A DNA stretch of 34,347 nt from Chara braunii. Taxonomy: Eukaryota; Streptophyta; Charophyceae; Charales; Characeae. Shown in pieces: positions 20,825 to 28,629 of the stretch. The notes beneath the pieces were generated by a model. The model was not told where the DNA came from, ran no database searches, and was given only the letters and a program-made list of their open reading frames with translations. The stretch lies in assembly GCA_003427395.1 (NCBI GenBank), contig BFEA01000402.1, positions 214,571 through 248,917 of the forward strand, in the 5' to 3' direction. Made by a program: the position numbers and the translations under genes. Numbering within the stretch: position 1 is the first letter of the stretch; the number at the start of each line of letters is the position of its first letter.

Positions 20825-21193
20825 TCAGCGCTGGTTTCCTTCACTTCCGGTGGAACACATGACCCCCCCCCACGCCAAACAATTTTTAAACAAAGTTCCA
20901 ATGGTTGAAATGTGGTGTCCACATGTGATCATCCTGCTAAAAAATTTGCCACAATTTTTCGGTTGATCCCTGTGCACTCGCACTTCCATACTAGCTCTTT
21001 GCCCCTCCGAGGCCTGTCTTTCCCCCGAAGCCGCTTCCGAACCCCTTCCGACCCTTCCTAGCGTCTCCGTTCCCTCAGTCATTTCTTCCACCACCCTACT
21101 TAGCCTAGCCCCCAACTCGGGACTCTTTACTACCTCCCTTCTTTCGGCGGTTTCTGGCGGACTAGAGAGACCTGCCTCCACTTCACTCTCCAT
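20825..21193 (-). CDS. Last ORF of the cluster, helical, runs past the boundary
   Basis: ATG 21193 lies inside the end of the preceding gene. Residues 1-70 are charged and helical (AERREVVKSPELGARLSRVV, EEMTEG...). From about residue 76 (near 20965) the composition changes and the ORF reads through AT-richer flanking DNA to TGA 20825, so the true gene was probably truncated by the junction at about 20965. No family recognised. Confidence 0.35.
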   Translation of the reverse strand: MESEVEAGLSSPPETAERREVVKSPELGARLSRVVEEMTEGTETLGRVGRGSEAASGERQASEGQRASMEVRVHRDQPKNCGKFFSRMITCGHHISTIGTLFKNCLAWGGVMCSTGSEGNQR

Positions 21194-22097
21194 GCACCCT
21201 TACTAGCAATTTCTGGTCGCCTCCCTCATTACCATTCGTGATACCTTCCGATTCGTCCCCCTCACTATTGTCTGTGCTATCTTCTGAGTCCTCTTCTTCC
21301 TCTGAGCCCCCCTTCTCTTCACTAGAATCCTCGTTAGCACTCTCTTCCTCTGACTCCTCGTTGGTCACAGTCCACCAAGAATCCCTCTGTTTCTTCTCCT
21401 TGCTAGCGGCTAATGCAAGATTCACGATCTCCAAGTCCGAGATGCCCCTAATCCCTTCTTGCGCACACCTCCTAATCAAATCCCTGTCCACATCACCAGC
21501 CTGTCCAGAGAACAGGGGCTTGATGAACTCCCCTACGGGAGCCCACCACTCGAAGTCGGTGTCCTCCCTCGATTCCCAGCACTGGGTGAATAATTCATGC
21601 CCCCCTTCTTCACCTAAAGGAAATTTCTCTATCACTTGTCCCCTAAGTCAGACCCTCCTCACGGTCGCGTTGTCAGTATAGAGTAGCCGGTAAGCCCAGG
21701 TCGGGATTTCCCAAGTTCTTCCGTGAGCGACCCTCGGAACTTTTGATCTCCCTCGGTACTCTACTCTATCGGCCATGCGTCCCTCGCCGCCTCTTAACCT
21801 CCTCACTCGGTTCAGTGTCTCGCGGGCGATGCCCAGGGGGTCCTTTCTCTCAGCTAACTCAGTCGCAAAGACTAGCCGATCGTCTGGGGACAAAAAGATC
21901 TTTGCCTTCCTAGTGCAACTGCCTCCCTCGGACGCCACTGAGAACCTCACTACTATCTCCTGCCCGTAGATTTCGAAGAACTCGGTACATACCACCCCTT
22001 CCCCTCTAACCCTGGGAAGGGTTACTCCATACCGCTCCCCCGTTTTCCAACCCCTGTCCAAGGTACCATAAGGGTCCCCCCGGTCGTATCTAATCAT
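21183..22097 (-). CDS. Alpha-beta fusion with acidic tail, in-frame TGA
   Basis: ATG 22097. The alpha part (GVTLPRVRGEG, EIVVRFSVASEGG, AKIFLSPDDRLVFATELAE) runs without a stop into beta-like sequence (WEIPTWAYRLLYTDNATVRRV). TGA 21648-21650 interrupts a helix, and the frame continues LRGQVIEKFPLGEEGG, FTQCWES, SDLEIVNLALAASKEKK, then an acidic Ser/Glu/Asp tail to TGA 21183. Read through, it has about 304 residues. It is the only copy where alpha and beta share one uninterrupted junction, which suggests the other units derive from, or can form, a fusion. The stop overlaps the next ATG by 11 bases (ATGGAGAGTGA). Confidence 0.5.
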
Positions 22098-22104
22098 AGG
22101 GTCT

Positions 22105-22581
22105 TTACCTTACGCCGGCCAACCTTGCAGCGGCCTCGACTAGCGAGTCCTCACACCTAGCACGACCGGCTTCTTCGTCCTCTCGCAGAGTTTGGCGCAA
22201 AGCCTCCTCGTACTCTCCTGTTCTATCCCAAAATCGGGTCTCTACAAGGTGCGTCCTAGACGTCAGCGGTGTTCCTATATACCTAGAGTCTTCCTCGAAT
22301 CTTCTCTCTACTTCCAGCAAAGGTTCTCTTCAAGCTCTTGAGGACCTCACTCCACCCGCGTCCCTAATGTGGACCGAAAAGCTAGCTAGCGTGGTCCAGC
22401 TTCTTCTTTTCCACAAGGCTAGCCGTCGAACTTCCACTAGAAATTTCGTCTCGGCGCGGACCACTCGGTCCTCTCCCAATTCCGGTTTAAGCTCCGCACT
22501 TCCCTTGACCCTAACTTCGCTACCGTCCTCGTAGGTCTCCAACTCCCAACGAATCCTATTGGAGACGAACGAAGCTCTCAT
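22105..22581 (-). CDS. Unknown protein with in-frame TGA
   Basis: ATG 22581, 83 codons to TGA 22330-22332, then the same frame to TAA 22105. The first part (RWELETYEDGSEVRVKGSAE, ETKFLVEVRRLALWKRR, LASFSVHI) is strand-like and weakly resembles alpha. The second (LLEVERRFEEDSRYIGTPL, ETRFWDRTGEYEEALRQTL) is helical and charged. The continuous, compositionally similar frame across the TGA suggests one protein of 158 residues with an internal stop. TAA is followed seven bases later by ATG 22097. Function unknown. Confidence 0.45.
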
Positions 22582-22585
22582 CCCC

Positions 22586-22774
22586 TCACCGCGCGAGAAG
22601 ATCTATTGTCACCTCGTCGAGGATAGCGATGGTCGGTGTCTCAAGTAGCTTGATCCTAGCTAAGGACCCTAGCCTAGCCCTCCTTTCTTCCTCCCAACAT
22701 AGTACGAGGATCCGGTGAACCTCTTCTCTCACTCTCTCCAACCCCACAAGTTCCTCAAGGTCAAGCTCGCTCAT
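22586..22774 (-). CDS. Small acidic helical protein
   Basis: ATG 22774, 62 residues to TGA. MSELDLEELVGLERVREEVH begins a predicted amphipathic helix, followed by ERRARLGSLARIKLLE and AILDEVTIDLLAR. It overlaps the extended beta4 end and is followed after four bases by the next ATG. Read through the TGA, the frame would end nine codons later at TAG. No family recognised; it may have arisen as part of the cluster's coupled gene order. Confidence 0.45.
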   Translation of the reverse strand: MSELDLEELVGLERVREEVHRILVLCWEEERRARLGSLARIKLLETPTIAILDEVTIDLLAR

Positions 22775-23224
22775 CTTCTAACTTCCGTCGACGACACGCA
22801 ATTGCTATCCGAATTAAATCCGAGGGGTCCAATCCTGCTAACTCCCCTTCGCAGAACCCAAGTATCTCCACGATATCTTAGATTCCCTCACGTGTCGACC
22901 CCACCCTTCAAAAGCGTAACCCAGGTCCTCTAGAGTCGACCAATCATCTTTATAGGGGTCCCGAAAACACCAGGTCAACAAAGTATGGAGGTCCGACCCT
23001 GTGACCCGGAACTGGCTAAGGATGAAAATCCTTCTCTCTACCGCCCTCTTAACAGCCTCGCGGGGGTAGACCCGCTCAAAAATGAAATGGGGGACCTCCA
23101 CCGGCTTACTGGAGATGAACCGCGGTATTTCTTCCCAACCCCCGCAGGTCACTGGATATTCCTCGTCGCACCCTTCGTGAGGCCTCAACTCCTCTACTAA
23201 CTCTCCTAGTCGGCCTCTCACGGC
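22761..23224 (-). CDS. Family beta protein, copy 4
   Basis: It continues the alpha4 frame beyond TGA 23225; GTG 23221 is the first alternative start. Blocks: EYPVTCGGW, VPHFIFERVYPREAVKRAVE, LHTLLTWCFRDPY, LEDLGYAF. This fits the beta pattern with more divergence and an insertion. The frame ends at TAG 22838. A one-base shift there would extend it through LAGLDPSDLIRIAIACRRRK to TGA 22761, which resembles SDLEIVNLALAASKEKK in copy 5, so a terminal frameshift is likely. It overlaps the next ATG at 22774. Confidence 0.45.
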
Positions 23225-23510
23225 TCAAGCGTCCCAGAGAGGGTCCTGCCCAATCCGTGAGCTACGCGCTATCTCAACAAGGCCTTCCTTCGAAAGGAAT
23301 ATTCGGGCTTCTCCAACTACGACCCTTCCCTCGCGACTTACCGCAAATCGTATGAAAACCTTACCGCGCCGGATTTCCCCTTCCTCTCGCAGGAGAGTTC
23401 TAGTTGGCTCAGTCAATCTGGCCCTAGGTAGAGTGACACTGACAACCCCTCCCGGTATCCTCTACGGGCTCTATGGACGCCCAGAGAGTTCTCGGGATCC
23501 CCCTTATCAT
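23225..23510 (-). CDS. Family alpha protein, copy 4 (frameshift near start)
   Basis: ATG 23510 gives MIRGIPRTLWASIEPVEDTG. A one-base shift within about 23440-23465 leads to the frame VSVTLPRARLTEP ... KVFIRFAVSREG ... ARIFLSKEGLVEIARSS ... DPLWDA, ending in TGA 23225-23227. The two parts together align end to end with the start of copy 5 (MIRYDRGDPYG ... GVTLPR ... VVRFSVASEG ... AKIFLSPDD), so the frameshift is real damage or recoding. The alpha end LWDA-stop matches copies 1 and 2. Beta4 follows in the same frame directly after this TGA. Confidence 0.5.
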
Positions 23511-23527
23511 CGGCCCTCGAAACCCCG

Positions 23528-23974
23528 CTAGTGAGATACCTGCTCCTTTTTGAAGAGGCGGGCGTACGGAACGTCCGCGACGAGGGATCGGAGTCCCTCA
23601 AACTCTCTCAACCTCCCGAATATAGCGGACAACTCACTCCTTGGGGGAACTCCCGCGTCTACGCACCGAGTATAAAGCCAGAACAAACCCCTAGCCCGCA
23701 CCCCGGATTCTCGAGCCGCTCTAAGCACTGCTACTACTCTCTCCTCCGGGTCCCTTAGGAACGAACTGGCCACGAACTGGGGTAGGTCAGCGTGGAGGAC
23801 CCCGGACGCGCGAGGGACCTCTCTGGGCTCGGCGAAGGACACTAGTGACCACGATTCGAACGTTCCCTCTTCGTAGTCAGCTAACACTAGGTTGTTTGCT
23901 AACAGCCTCGCAGATTCCCGGTACTCAAAATGCGTTAGTTGCCCGGTCACCAAACCCCTCCAAACCTCGGTCCT
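23528..23974 (-). CDS. Family beta protein, copy 3
   Basis: Open from 23974 (after TAG) to TAG 23528; no ATG, TTG at 23953. Blocks: LTHFEYRESARLLANN, VPRASGV, LPQFVASSFL, ERVVAVLRAARESG, LFWLYTRCVDAGVPPRS, LSAIFGRLREF. It aligns closely with beta2 from PRA to IF.RL, including the Trp-Leu-Tyr-Thr-x-Cys and GVPPR residues. Intact over the conserved core. Function unknown. Confidence 0.55.
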   Translation of the reverse strand, partial: RTEVWRGLVTGQLTHFEYRESARLLANNLVLADYEEGTFESWSLVSFAEPREVPRASGVLHADLPQFVASSFLRDPEERVVAVLRAARESGVRARGLFWLYTRCVDAGVPPRSELSAIFGRLREFEGLRSLVADVPYARLFKKEQVSH

Positions 23975-24020
23975 CTATCGACTCTACCGCTCCATCCTCA
24001 TTGAGCACGAATCTCACCAT
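23925..24020 (-). CDS. Family alpha, copy 3, truncated
   Basis: ATG 24020 with 31 codons to TGA 23925. The start MVRFVLNEDGAVESIEDRG aligns with the N-terminus of alpha2 (G..VES) and keeps the M[VI] start and spacing after the previous stop, but the alpha core (RFAV ... IFLSKEG) is missing. It overlaps the open frame of beta3 (open from 23974). Probably a deleted unit. Confidence 0.4.
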   Translation of the reverse strand: MVRFVLNEDGAVESIEDRGLEGFGDRATNAF

Positions 24021-24024
24021 CTAC

Positions 24025-24399
24025 CTATGCCGTTTTGAAAACCCACTGATGGTATTTCTCTGGAGAGAGAGTGAAGGGTCTTTCCAGAGACCCCAATCTC
24101 CTAAAAATGCCCCAAAGTTTCCTGCGTGGAGGGACACCCCGATCGATGCAGTGTGTGTACAGTGTCCACAGAGCCTTGAATGATAATCCCAGACTCCTCC
24201 CCCTTTCCAGAAGCTTTACTATCTTTCCTTCGTTACCCCCTTGAATCAGGAAAGATGGCACCCTCACAGCTAACGGATAGCACGCCCTTGGAAACTCGTT
24301 CTCTCCCGCGAACCTCTCCCTCTCGATAGCCGTAAAAGCAAACCTCTCCCGGACCCTACTCACCCATTCCCCTCTTACTTCCCTGGCTTCCTTCAACAA
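24025..24399 (-). CDS. Family beta protein, copy 2
   Basis: The frame follows alpha2 after TAG plus one base, with TTG TTG as first codons and no ATG. It may also be reached by frameshift from alpha2, since it is in a different frame. 124 residues: RERFAFTAIERERFAG, EFPRACYPL, VRVPSFLI, GKIVKLLERGRSLG, ALWTLYTHCIDRGVPPRR, KLWGIFRRL. This is the clearest beta copy and shares LWxLYTxCxDxGVPPR with copy 3. TAG 24025 is followed after four bases by the ATG of alpha3. Unknown family; the conserved Trp, Tyr, Cys and Arg suggest a compact helical domain. Confidence 0.55.
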   Translation of the reverse strand: MLKEAREVRGEWVSRVRERFAFTAIERERFAGENEFPRACYPLAVRVPSFLIQGGNEGKIVKLLERGRSLGLSFKALWTLYTHCIDRGVPPRRKLWGIFRRLGSLERPFTLSPEKYHQWVFKTA

Positions 24400-24400
24400 T

Positions 24401-24682
24401 CTATCCAGCCCACCCCCTTCCCAGGACCAGGGGCACTATGACCTTCGCCCAAGCCTCGGGGGCCACGAAGATAACCGCGGTCACCTTGAGACACCTCTCA
24501 ACCCCTCGGCCCTCAACTTTCTCGGACTCTACCCACACGAACTCCCTGCTCACAGTGGCCTTACCTCCTTCTATCCTTTCCCAATCGGGAACCTTTCTAT
24601 TGCTAGGGATTAATCTAAGAGTCACATTGCCTTCTAAGGGGGACTCAACAAACCGTCCCTGCTCCCTATCGTGGAACACCAT
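24401..24682 (-). CDS. Family alpha protein, copy 2
   Basis: ATG 24682, four bases after the preceding stop; 93 residues ending GRGWAG and TAG. Intact within its frame. Blocks: MVFHDREQGRFVES, NVTLRLIPSN (compare SVTLPR and GVTLPR in other copies), EFVWVESEKVEG, VTAVIFVAPEAW. The pattern of alternating hydrophobic residues suggests beta strands. The final Trp-Ala-Gly-stop matches the Trp-x-x-stop of alpha1 and alpha4, so this is likely a genuine end. The next frame starts one base after the stop. Confidence 0.55.
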   Translation of the reverse strand: MVFHDREQGRFVESPLEGNVTLRLIPSNRKVPDWERIEGGKATVSREFVWVESEKVEGRGVERCLKVTAVIFVAPEAWAKVIVPLVLGRGWAG

Positions 24683-24686
24683 TCAT

Positions 24687-25049
24687 TTAAAACACTTGCT
24701 GAGGTACTCCGAAGACCTTTTGGTAACCGTAATCTCGCCCGCCCTCGCGATCCCGAGTCGATTCCCTAAAGATCCCCGCGCGAATCCTACAGGCCTTGAT
24801 CCCGTAAGGTACAGGGTTATCCACACAATAGGTGTAGTACCAATGGAGCGACCTAACGGAGAGCTGCCACCCCCTCTCTCGCACTGTGGACCGTACAACC
24901 CTCTCGTACCGCTCCCCCTTCCCGCTAACCCTTCGAAAAACGAACGACGGGAATATGGCTCTTATGCACCCTGTGGCGCGGGGGTACTTCTCATCTCGCG
25001 CGCAGGTCACCCTTACCTCAATGGGTGGGCAGTGTCTAAGGGGCTCCGC
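24687..25049 (-). CDS. Family beta protein, copy 1
   Basis: Open from 25049 in the same frame as alpha1, separated from it only by stop codons, to TAA 24687. No ATG; GTG at 25010 is the first usual alternative. Beta signature: EKYPRATGC, IFPSFVFRR, YERVVRSTVRERG, LHWYYTYCVDNPVPYG. The helix-like VVRS...ERG followed by W-x-Y-T-x-C-x-D recurs in copies 2 and 3. TAA is followed after four bases by the ATG of alpha2. Function unknown; sharing a frame with alpha suggests an ancestral alpha-beta fusion, as in copy 5. Confidence 0.5.
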   Translation of the reverse strand, partial: AEPLRHCPPIEVRVTCARDEKYPRATGCIRAIFPSFVFRRVSGKGERYERVVRSTVRERGWQLSVRSLHWYYTYCVDNPVPYGIKACRIRAGIFRESTRDREGGRDYGYQKVFGVPQQVF

Positions 25050-25430
25050 CTAAAAAATCTGCCTAAAAATCGGACCCGCTCATGCCTCCCAATGGTCCAC
25101 ACGGTTCCAACCCAGAACCAAGTGAGTGACGTAATCGATCTAGGCCTCCTTACTCAAGTAGACAGTTCCTTCCGCACGGATCACCGTACGCCTGGGTCTC
25201 TTCCCATTCTGGGGCCTGTTTCGGGACCACCTATCCCCTTCCCAGGTTCCTACCGCGAAACGAGCTCAAAGAAAAACCCCTCGTTCTAGCTGTAACCCCC
25301 TCTCGCAGCTGGCTAGATACCTCTCGGTGCGATGGTCTAAAGGAACGCTAAAGCACTCCCTGTCTTTGCTTAAATCTGCTTTCTCGATTAGAATCCCTTC
25401 TTCTTCAGTACCCTCTATAATCCTAACCAT
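25050..25430 (-). CDS. Family alpha protein, copy 1 (interrupted)
   Basis: ATG 25430 overlaps the X2 stop by 8 bases. It has 54 codons (MVRIIEGTEEEG...) to TGA 25266-25268, then in frame ARFAVGTWEGD and TVIRAEGTVYLSKEA to TAG 25140-25142, then VLGWNRVDHWEA to TGA 25080-25082 and TAG 25050. The RFAV..EG and A.g.vYLSKEA blocks match other alpha copies (IRFAVSREG / ARIFLSKEG), showing that the frame beyond the first TGA was coding. The first TGA sits at a hydrophobic position; the TAG at 25140 sits where alpha4 has Leu. The alpha module probably ends at HWEA, where alpha2 and alpha4 also stop. Function unknown. Confidence 0.45.
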
Positions 25431-25839
25431 CCCCTTGGACTATCTCCTCTATGATCTGAACTAGAGCTCTTCACTCGTCTGACCCGTCCAGGAAGGCTTC
25501 CGGAATAGTGGGAACAGGCCTACCCCCTCGTGAATACGTCCTACACCCCAACGAGTAGAAGTAGTTAATCCCGTAATCCCCCAGCAGTTGTCTCTCGAGC
25601 TGTGCGTGACCGACCGCTTCCTCCCAGCTATCCAAATATCCTGCCTCTCTATCAACACCCTCTTCTACGTACAAGGCTATGTCGAAGTGGCCGGTCCACC
25701 AGTAGAAGGTATAGCACCACACGTCTACCCCGCCTCGATCACCTACACTAATTCTCGCAGGTTCAAACTCCAAAGGCCTCAAGCTTATGGATTCGCCGCC
25801 CTCACCACTCTCTCCACAATCCCAACTAGCACTTTCCAT
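25423..25839 (-). CDS. Family X protein, copy 2, with in-frame TGA
   Basis: ATG 25839; 122 codons lead to TGA 25471-25473. The same frame then continues 15 codons to TAG 25423-25425. The X1 protein reads SDEW-KVLVGIVERVV and this one SDE-TGA-RALVQIIEEIV, so the TGA aligns exactly with Trp, and both C-termini then have similar length and hydrophobic pattern. This is either a TGG-to-TGA nonsense change or UGA read as Trp. Other shared blocks: VWCYTFYWWTGHFD, YVEEG, WEEAVGH, YFYSLGCRTYSRGG, IPEAFLDGSDE. It starts inside the end of X1 and overlaps the next ATG, suggesting coupled expression. Function unknown. Confidence 0.55.
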
Positions 25840-26171
25840 TCATCCGACCTATCGAGATAAGCGTCCGGAATTACCGGCGCCGGGCCACCACCTCTGGGGT
25901 AGGTCCGGTATCCTCGAGAGTAAAAATACTTGTACCCATAACCCCTCAATTCCTCCCGAGAACCACGGGAGTGGCCTATCGCCTCTTCCCACCCACGAAG
26001 GAAGTCCTCTTCTTGATCTTGTCCCTCCTCTACATAGACACCCACATCAAAGTCACCCGTCCATAGTTGAAAAGAGTAACACCACACGTTGTCGGAGGGC
26101 GCGGTGTCCGGCCCTCCTTTGTGTACCAGGTCCTCGCTCAGTACTAGTCCCAGGTCCCGGTTTATTGTTCC
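25785..26171 (-). CDS. Family X protein, copy 1
   Basis: The frame is open from 26171 (after TAG) to TAA 25785-25787. There is no ATG in frame; GTG at 26087 is internal to the conserved part, so the start is unknown (upstream exon, frameshift or non-ATG). Conserved blocks shared with the next ORF: NVWCYSFQLWTGDFD, YVEEG, WEEAIGH, YKYFYSRGYRTYPRGG, PVIPDAYLDRSDEW and a short helical C-terminus (KVLVGIVERVV). The protein is rich in Tyr, Trp and Gly with no signal peptide or membrane segment. The last 55 bases overlap the N-terminus of copy 2 in another frame. Unknown family. Confidence 0.5.
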   Translation of the reverse strand, partial: GTINRDLGLVLSEDLVHKGGPDTAPSDNVWCYSFQLWTGDFDVGVYVEEGQDQEEDFLRGWEEAIGHSRGSREELRGYGYKYFYSRGYRTYPRGGGPAPVIPDAYLDRSDEWKVLVGIVERVVRAANP

Positions 26172-26179
26172 CTAGGCTC

Positions 26180-28512
26180 ATCTCGTGCTGTAGGTTTGGT
26201 TCCTAGACTGTTCTCGGCGCGGACCAGTCCCGGTGGCGTAGCCCTCAGCAAAACGGGTGCGCCACAAGGCTTTCCATTGGTCCACGCAGACTCGGCGCCG
26301 TGCTGTACAGCAGAGCACAACCGGCATGTGGCCGTGGTAGCCGCCGGGTTTGCCCTGGAACGCAGAGGTGAAAAGACCGGCGCTGCCCTTTCTACTGCGC
26401 GCTGAGTTCCTTCTAACCAGGTTATGGGATAGGTGCATGGGGCAAGTCGCTATCAAAAAGAAAAGACTAGATGAGAGAGGCAAAAGAAAGTAAAATGCAT
26501 GAGGGCGGAAAGGAAAACGAAGTGTCTGAACTCTACTCAGATCGTGGCCTTGGCCTTTGCTTTAATCTGGGTTAATCCAACGATATCGGGCCACTGTACC
26601 GTTGAGTTTTCTTTCCTTTCTTTATAATTATTGCAATTATTATATTATCATTGAAATTATTGCCATTCACACTCTAAATAAATCCTCCCTACTCTTGTTT
26701 CGCGGGAAGGTCAAGCGATTTGAATTTTGCGCGCGGCTATAGTCTGTGGCCCAGACTGATTTGGCCTGCCGCTCGTGTACCGCTGGTTGGGAGGCCTGCT
26801 CGAACGTTGTGCGGCGAAACCGCAAAAGAGGGGCGACCCGCGGCCGCATCTGCAGGAGGCGCTTATCACCCCCGTGAAAGAGGGTCATAAGGCCCCTCCT
26901 TACCATCGGACACGGGTACCCGATGGAGGTAGGCCGGCGGCTTGTTTTGAGGAGGAAAAGTGCTCCATCTGTATTCCGTTATGGGACCACCACCCCAGAA
27001 TAGTAGTCGCCTCTCAGTGAGACGAAACGACAGGGCGGAACGGAGGTGCAGGCGAGATGGGGTGACCGTGGGCTTGAGGGTGTCGGTCATCTATCACGAG
27101 ACCGAGTCATCAACTGGGACCGAGACAAGGGAGGAACAGCACAACGAGAGAGACTCAGGTGGGGAAAACGAAATGAGTGAGGCAGACCGAGAGACAGATC
27201 TCAAGTCCTGGAACAGACCTGGGGAGATTCAGAAGCATCATCGAGCCGCAAACCGGGTAGAGGAGGGACCTGAGGCAAGCTTACGACAACTGACACCCCG
27301 GGGTCGCGGGACGGGTGAAAGGCCGAGCCAGGGGAAAAGGCAGGTCGGAGAGAACACACGCGCGAGAGTGGGAATAGGACGGAACTCGAAACAGAGAGGG
27401 AAGTACGGTGGTACGGACACATGCTCAGGTGCTCGTCTGACACGTGGCGCGGCCTGAGGGGGGACAAGTGAGACACACGGGGCGAGAGGTTCAACGCAGA
27501 GGAAGAAGAGACCAGAGCTGAGCGTGATTGTGGGGGATGCTGACGTCAACTGGTTAGCAGTGCGTGACTGGCTGTAGGGCGGTCATGAGTGAGAGTCGGC
27601 GTGAAAGGGTCGAAAGACACAACTTTCTTGGACAGCCTGGAAGAGAGAGGTCAACATGAGTGAGAAGTAGCGAAGCGGTTGACGTCACACGGCGGGGCAC
27701 GCACGACAAGTGTGAGTGGACGTTAGAGAAAAGAATTGTCATATGGCTGACGTCATTACTGGAGAGAGGGCAGGCGAGGGTAAATCGGGTCTGTACTGGG
27801 AGGCACGAGAGATTGAGCCGCGAGGCGGTTCATACACGGGCTACCCGCGGCGTTGATCGGCGTGTAAGAGGCAGTCAGTGAGAAGGGTAGATTGGGTGAG
27901 CGAGACGGGACGCGAGTTAGCTGGGTAGAATTGACGTTATTCGTTGTCCCCACACTCGTGCAAAGTTTCTTGCGCCTACGGCAGTGACGAAAGGACGAGA
28001 GGGAAGAACCTACCAGAGTAGGAGGACAACAGCCATCAAGAGAGGGTAATCTGTGACGCACAGAGGAAATCGCCATTTTGATCAGCTTGGTCAAGAACTA
28101 GCAGCTGAGAGAGTCCTAATTCTTTGAAGTCGATCCCACTTACTGGCTGGCTCTCCCGTTCTGATGGTTGCCTGTCTCGCTACCTCGGAGTGACTCTCAA
28201 ACTTGTAACGGGTACTGCAATCAAAAGTCATTGACACGCCTCTGTAGTCGCCTTGGTCGAATCCTCAAATAGGATAGTGACCAATGTAAGATAATTTTTT
28301 TTACCTTATTAATTTTAGTTTCTTTTATTTTTGGTTTGTTTAGTTAATTGGAACGATTGATCATTGTTAATCGATCATACTACTTCTTGGCAAGGGTAAA
28401 GCCCACAGTAGGCTGCGTGAGCGGGTGAGCAGGGGAAAACCCCCTACTCATAGTGACGATTTGAAACATGCTGGCGGCGAAGACTGAGTTTACAAATACA
28501 CTGCATGACTTC
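26180..28512. other. No recognised gene; mixed-composition DNA
   Basis: 26180-26410 is GC-rich. 26590-26690 is very AT-rich with ATTATT/ATTATTGC motifs. 26700-28100 is GA-rich on the + strand with several long but low-information ORFs; the longest, 26960-27457 (+, 165 residues), is Arg/Glu/Gly-rich and has no recognisable domain. 28280-28345 is AT-rich. I cannot support a gene. Confidence 0.4.
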
Positions 28513-28629
28513 ACCGTGAGCCTGCGTCGTGTGACTGCATTTGTGTGATTGCACCGTGTGACTGCATTTGTGTGATTGCACCGAGTGTCTGCATTGTGTG
28601 ATTGCACCGGGTGACTGCACTAGTGTGTG
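28513..28629 (+). repeat. Minisatellite, ~27-base unit, about four copies
   Basis: The unit is close to GTGACTGCATTTGTGTGATT followed by GCACCGT, repeated from about 28530 with small changes; the third unit is one base shorter. On the minus strand it would encode the repeated NAVTRCNHT, but the broken period argues against selection as protein. Units abut directly with no spacers, so this is not a CRISPR array. Confidence 0.85.

Larger units (their letters stand above)
20965..26171 (-). other. Compact operon-like cluster of unknown genes (X, alpha, beta families)
   Basis: Reading leftwards, ORFs follow one another with overlaps or tiny gaps: 55-base overlap (X1/X2), 8-base overlap (X2/alpha1), 4 bases (beta1/alpha2), 4 bases (beta2/alpha3), 17 bases (beta3/alpha4), 4 bases, 7 bases, then an 11-base overlap. 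The + strand is pyrimidine-rich throughout and composition changes sharply at about 20965 and 26180. Such packing is normal for polycistronic bacterial, viral or plasmid genes and unusual in eukaryotic nuclear DNA. Many frames lack ATG and several have internal stops, so the copy may be partly decayed or may use unusual translation. No replication or structural gene is recognised. Confidence 0.55.

Noticed and set aside
26196-26405. TGAPQGFPL resembling a reverse-transcriptase motif; a similar TGAPQG on the minus strand at about 19150-19190
   Set aside because: No other reverse-transcriptase blocks (no YxDD, no palm residues) occur nearby in any frame, and the two sites lie in different contexts.
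28513-28629. CRISPR-like array
   Set aside because: Units abut directly without unique spacers, and the context is eukaryotic.
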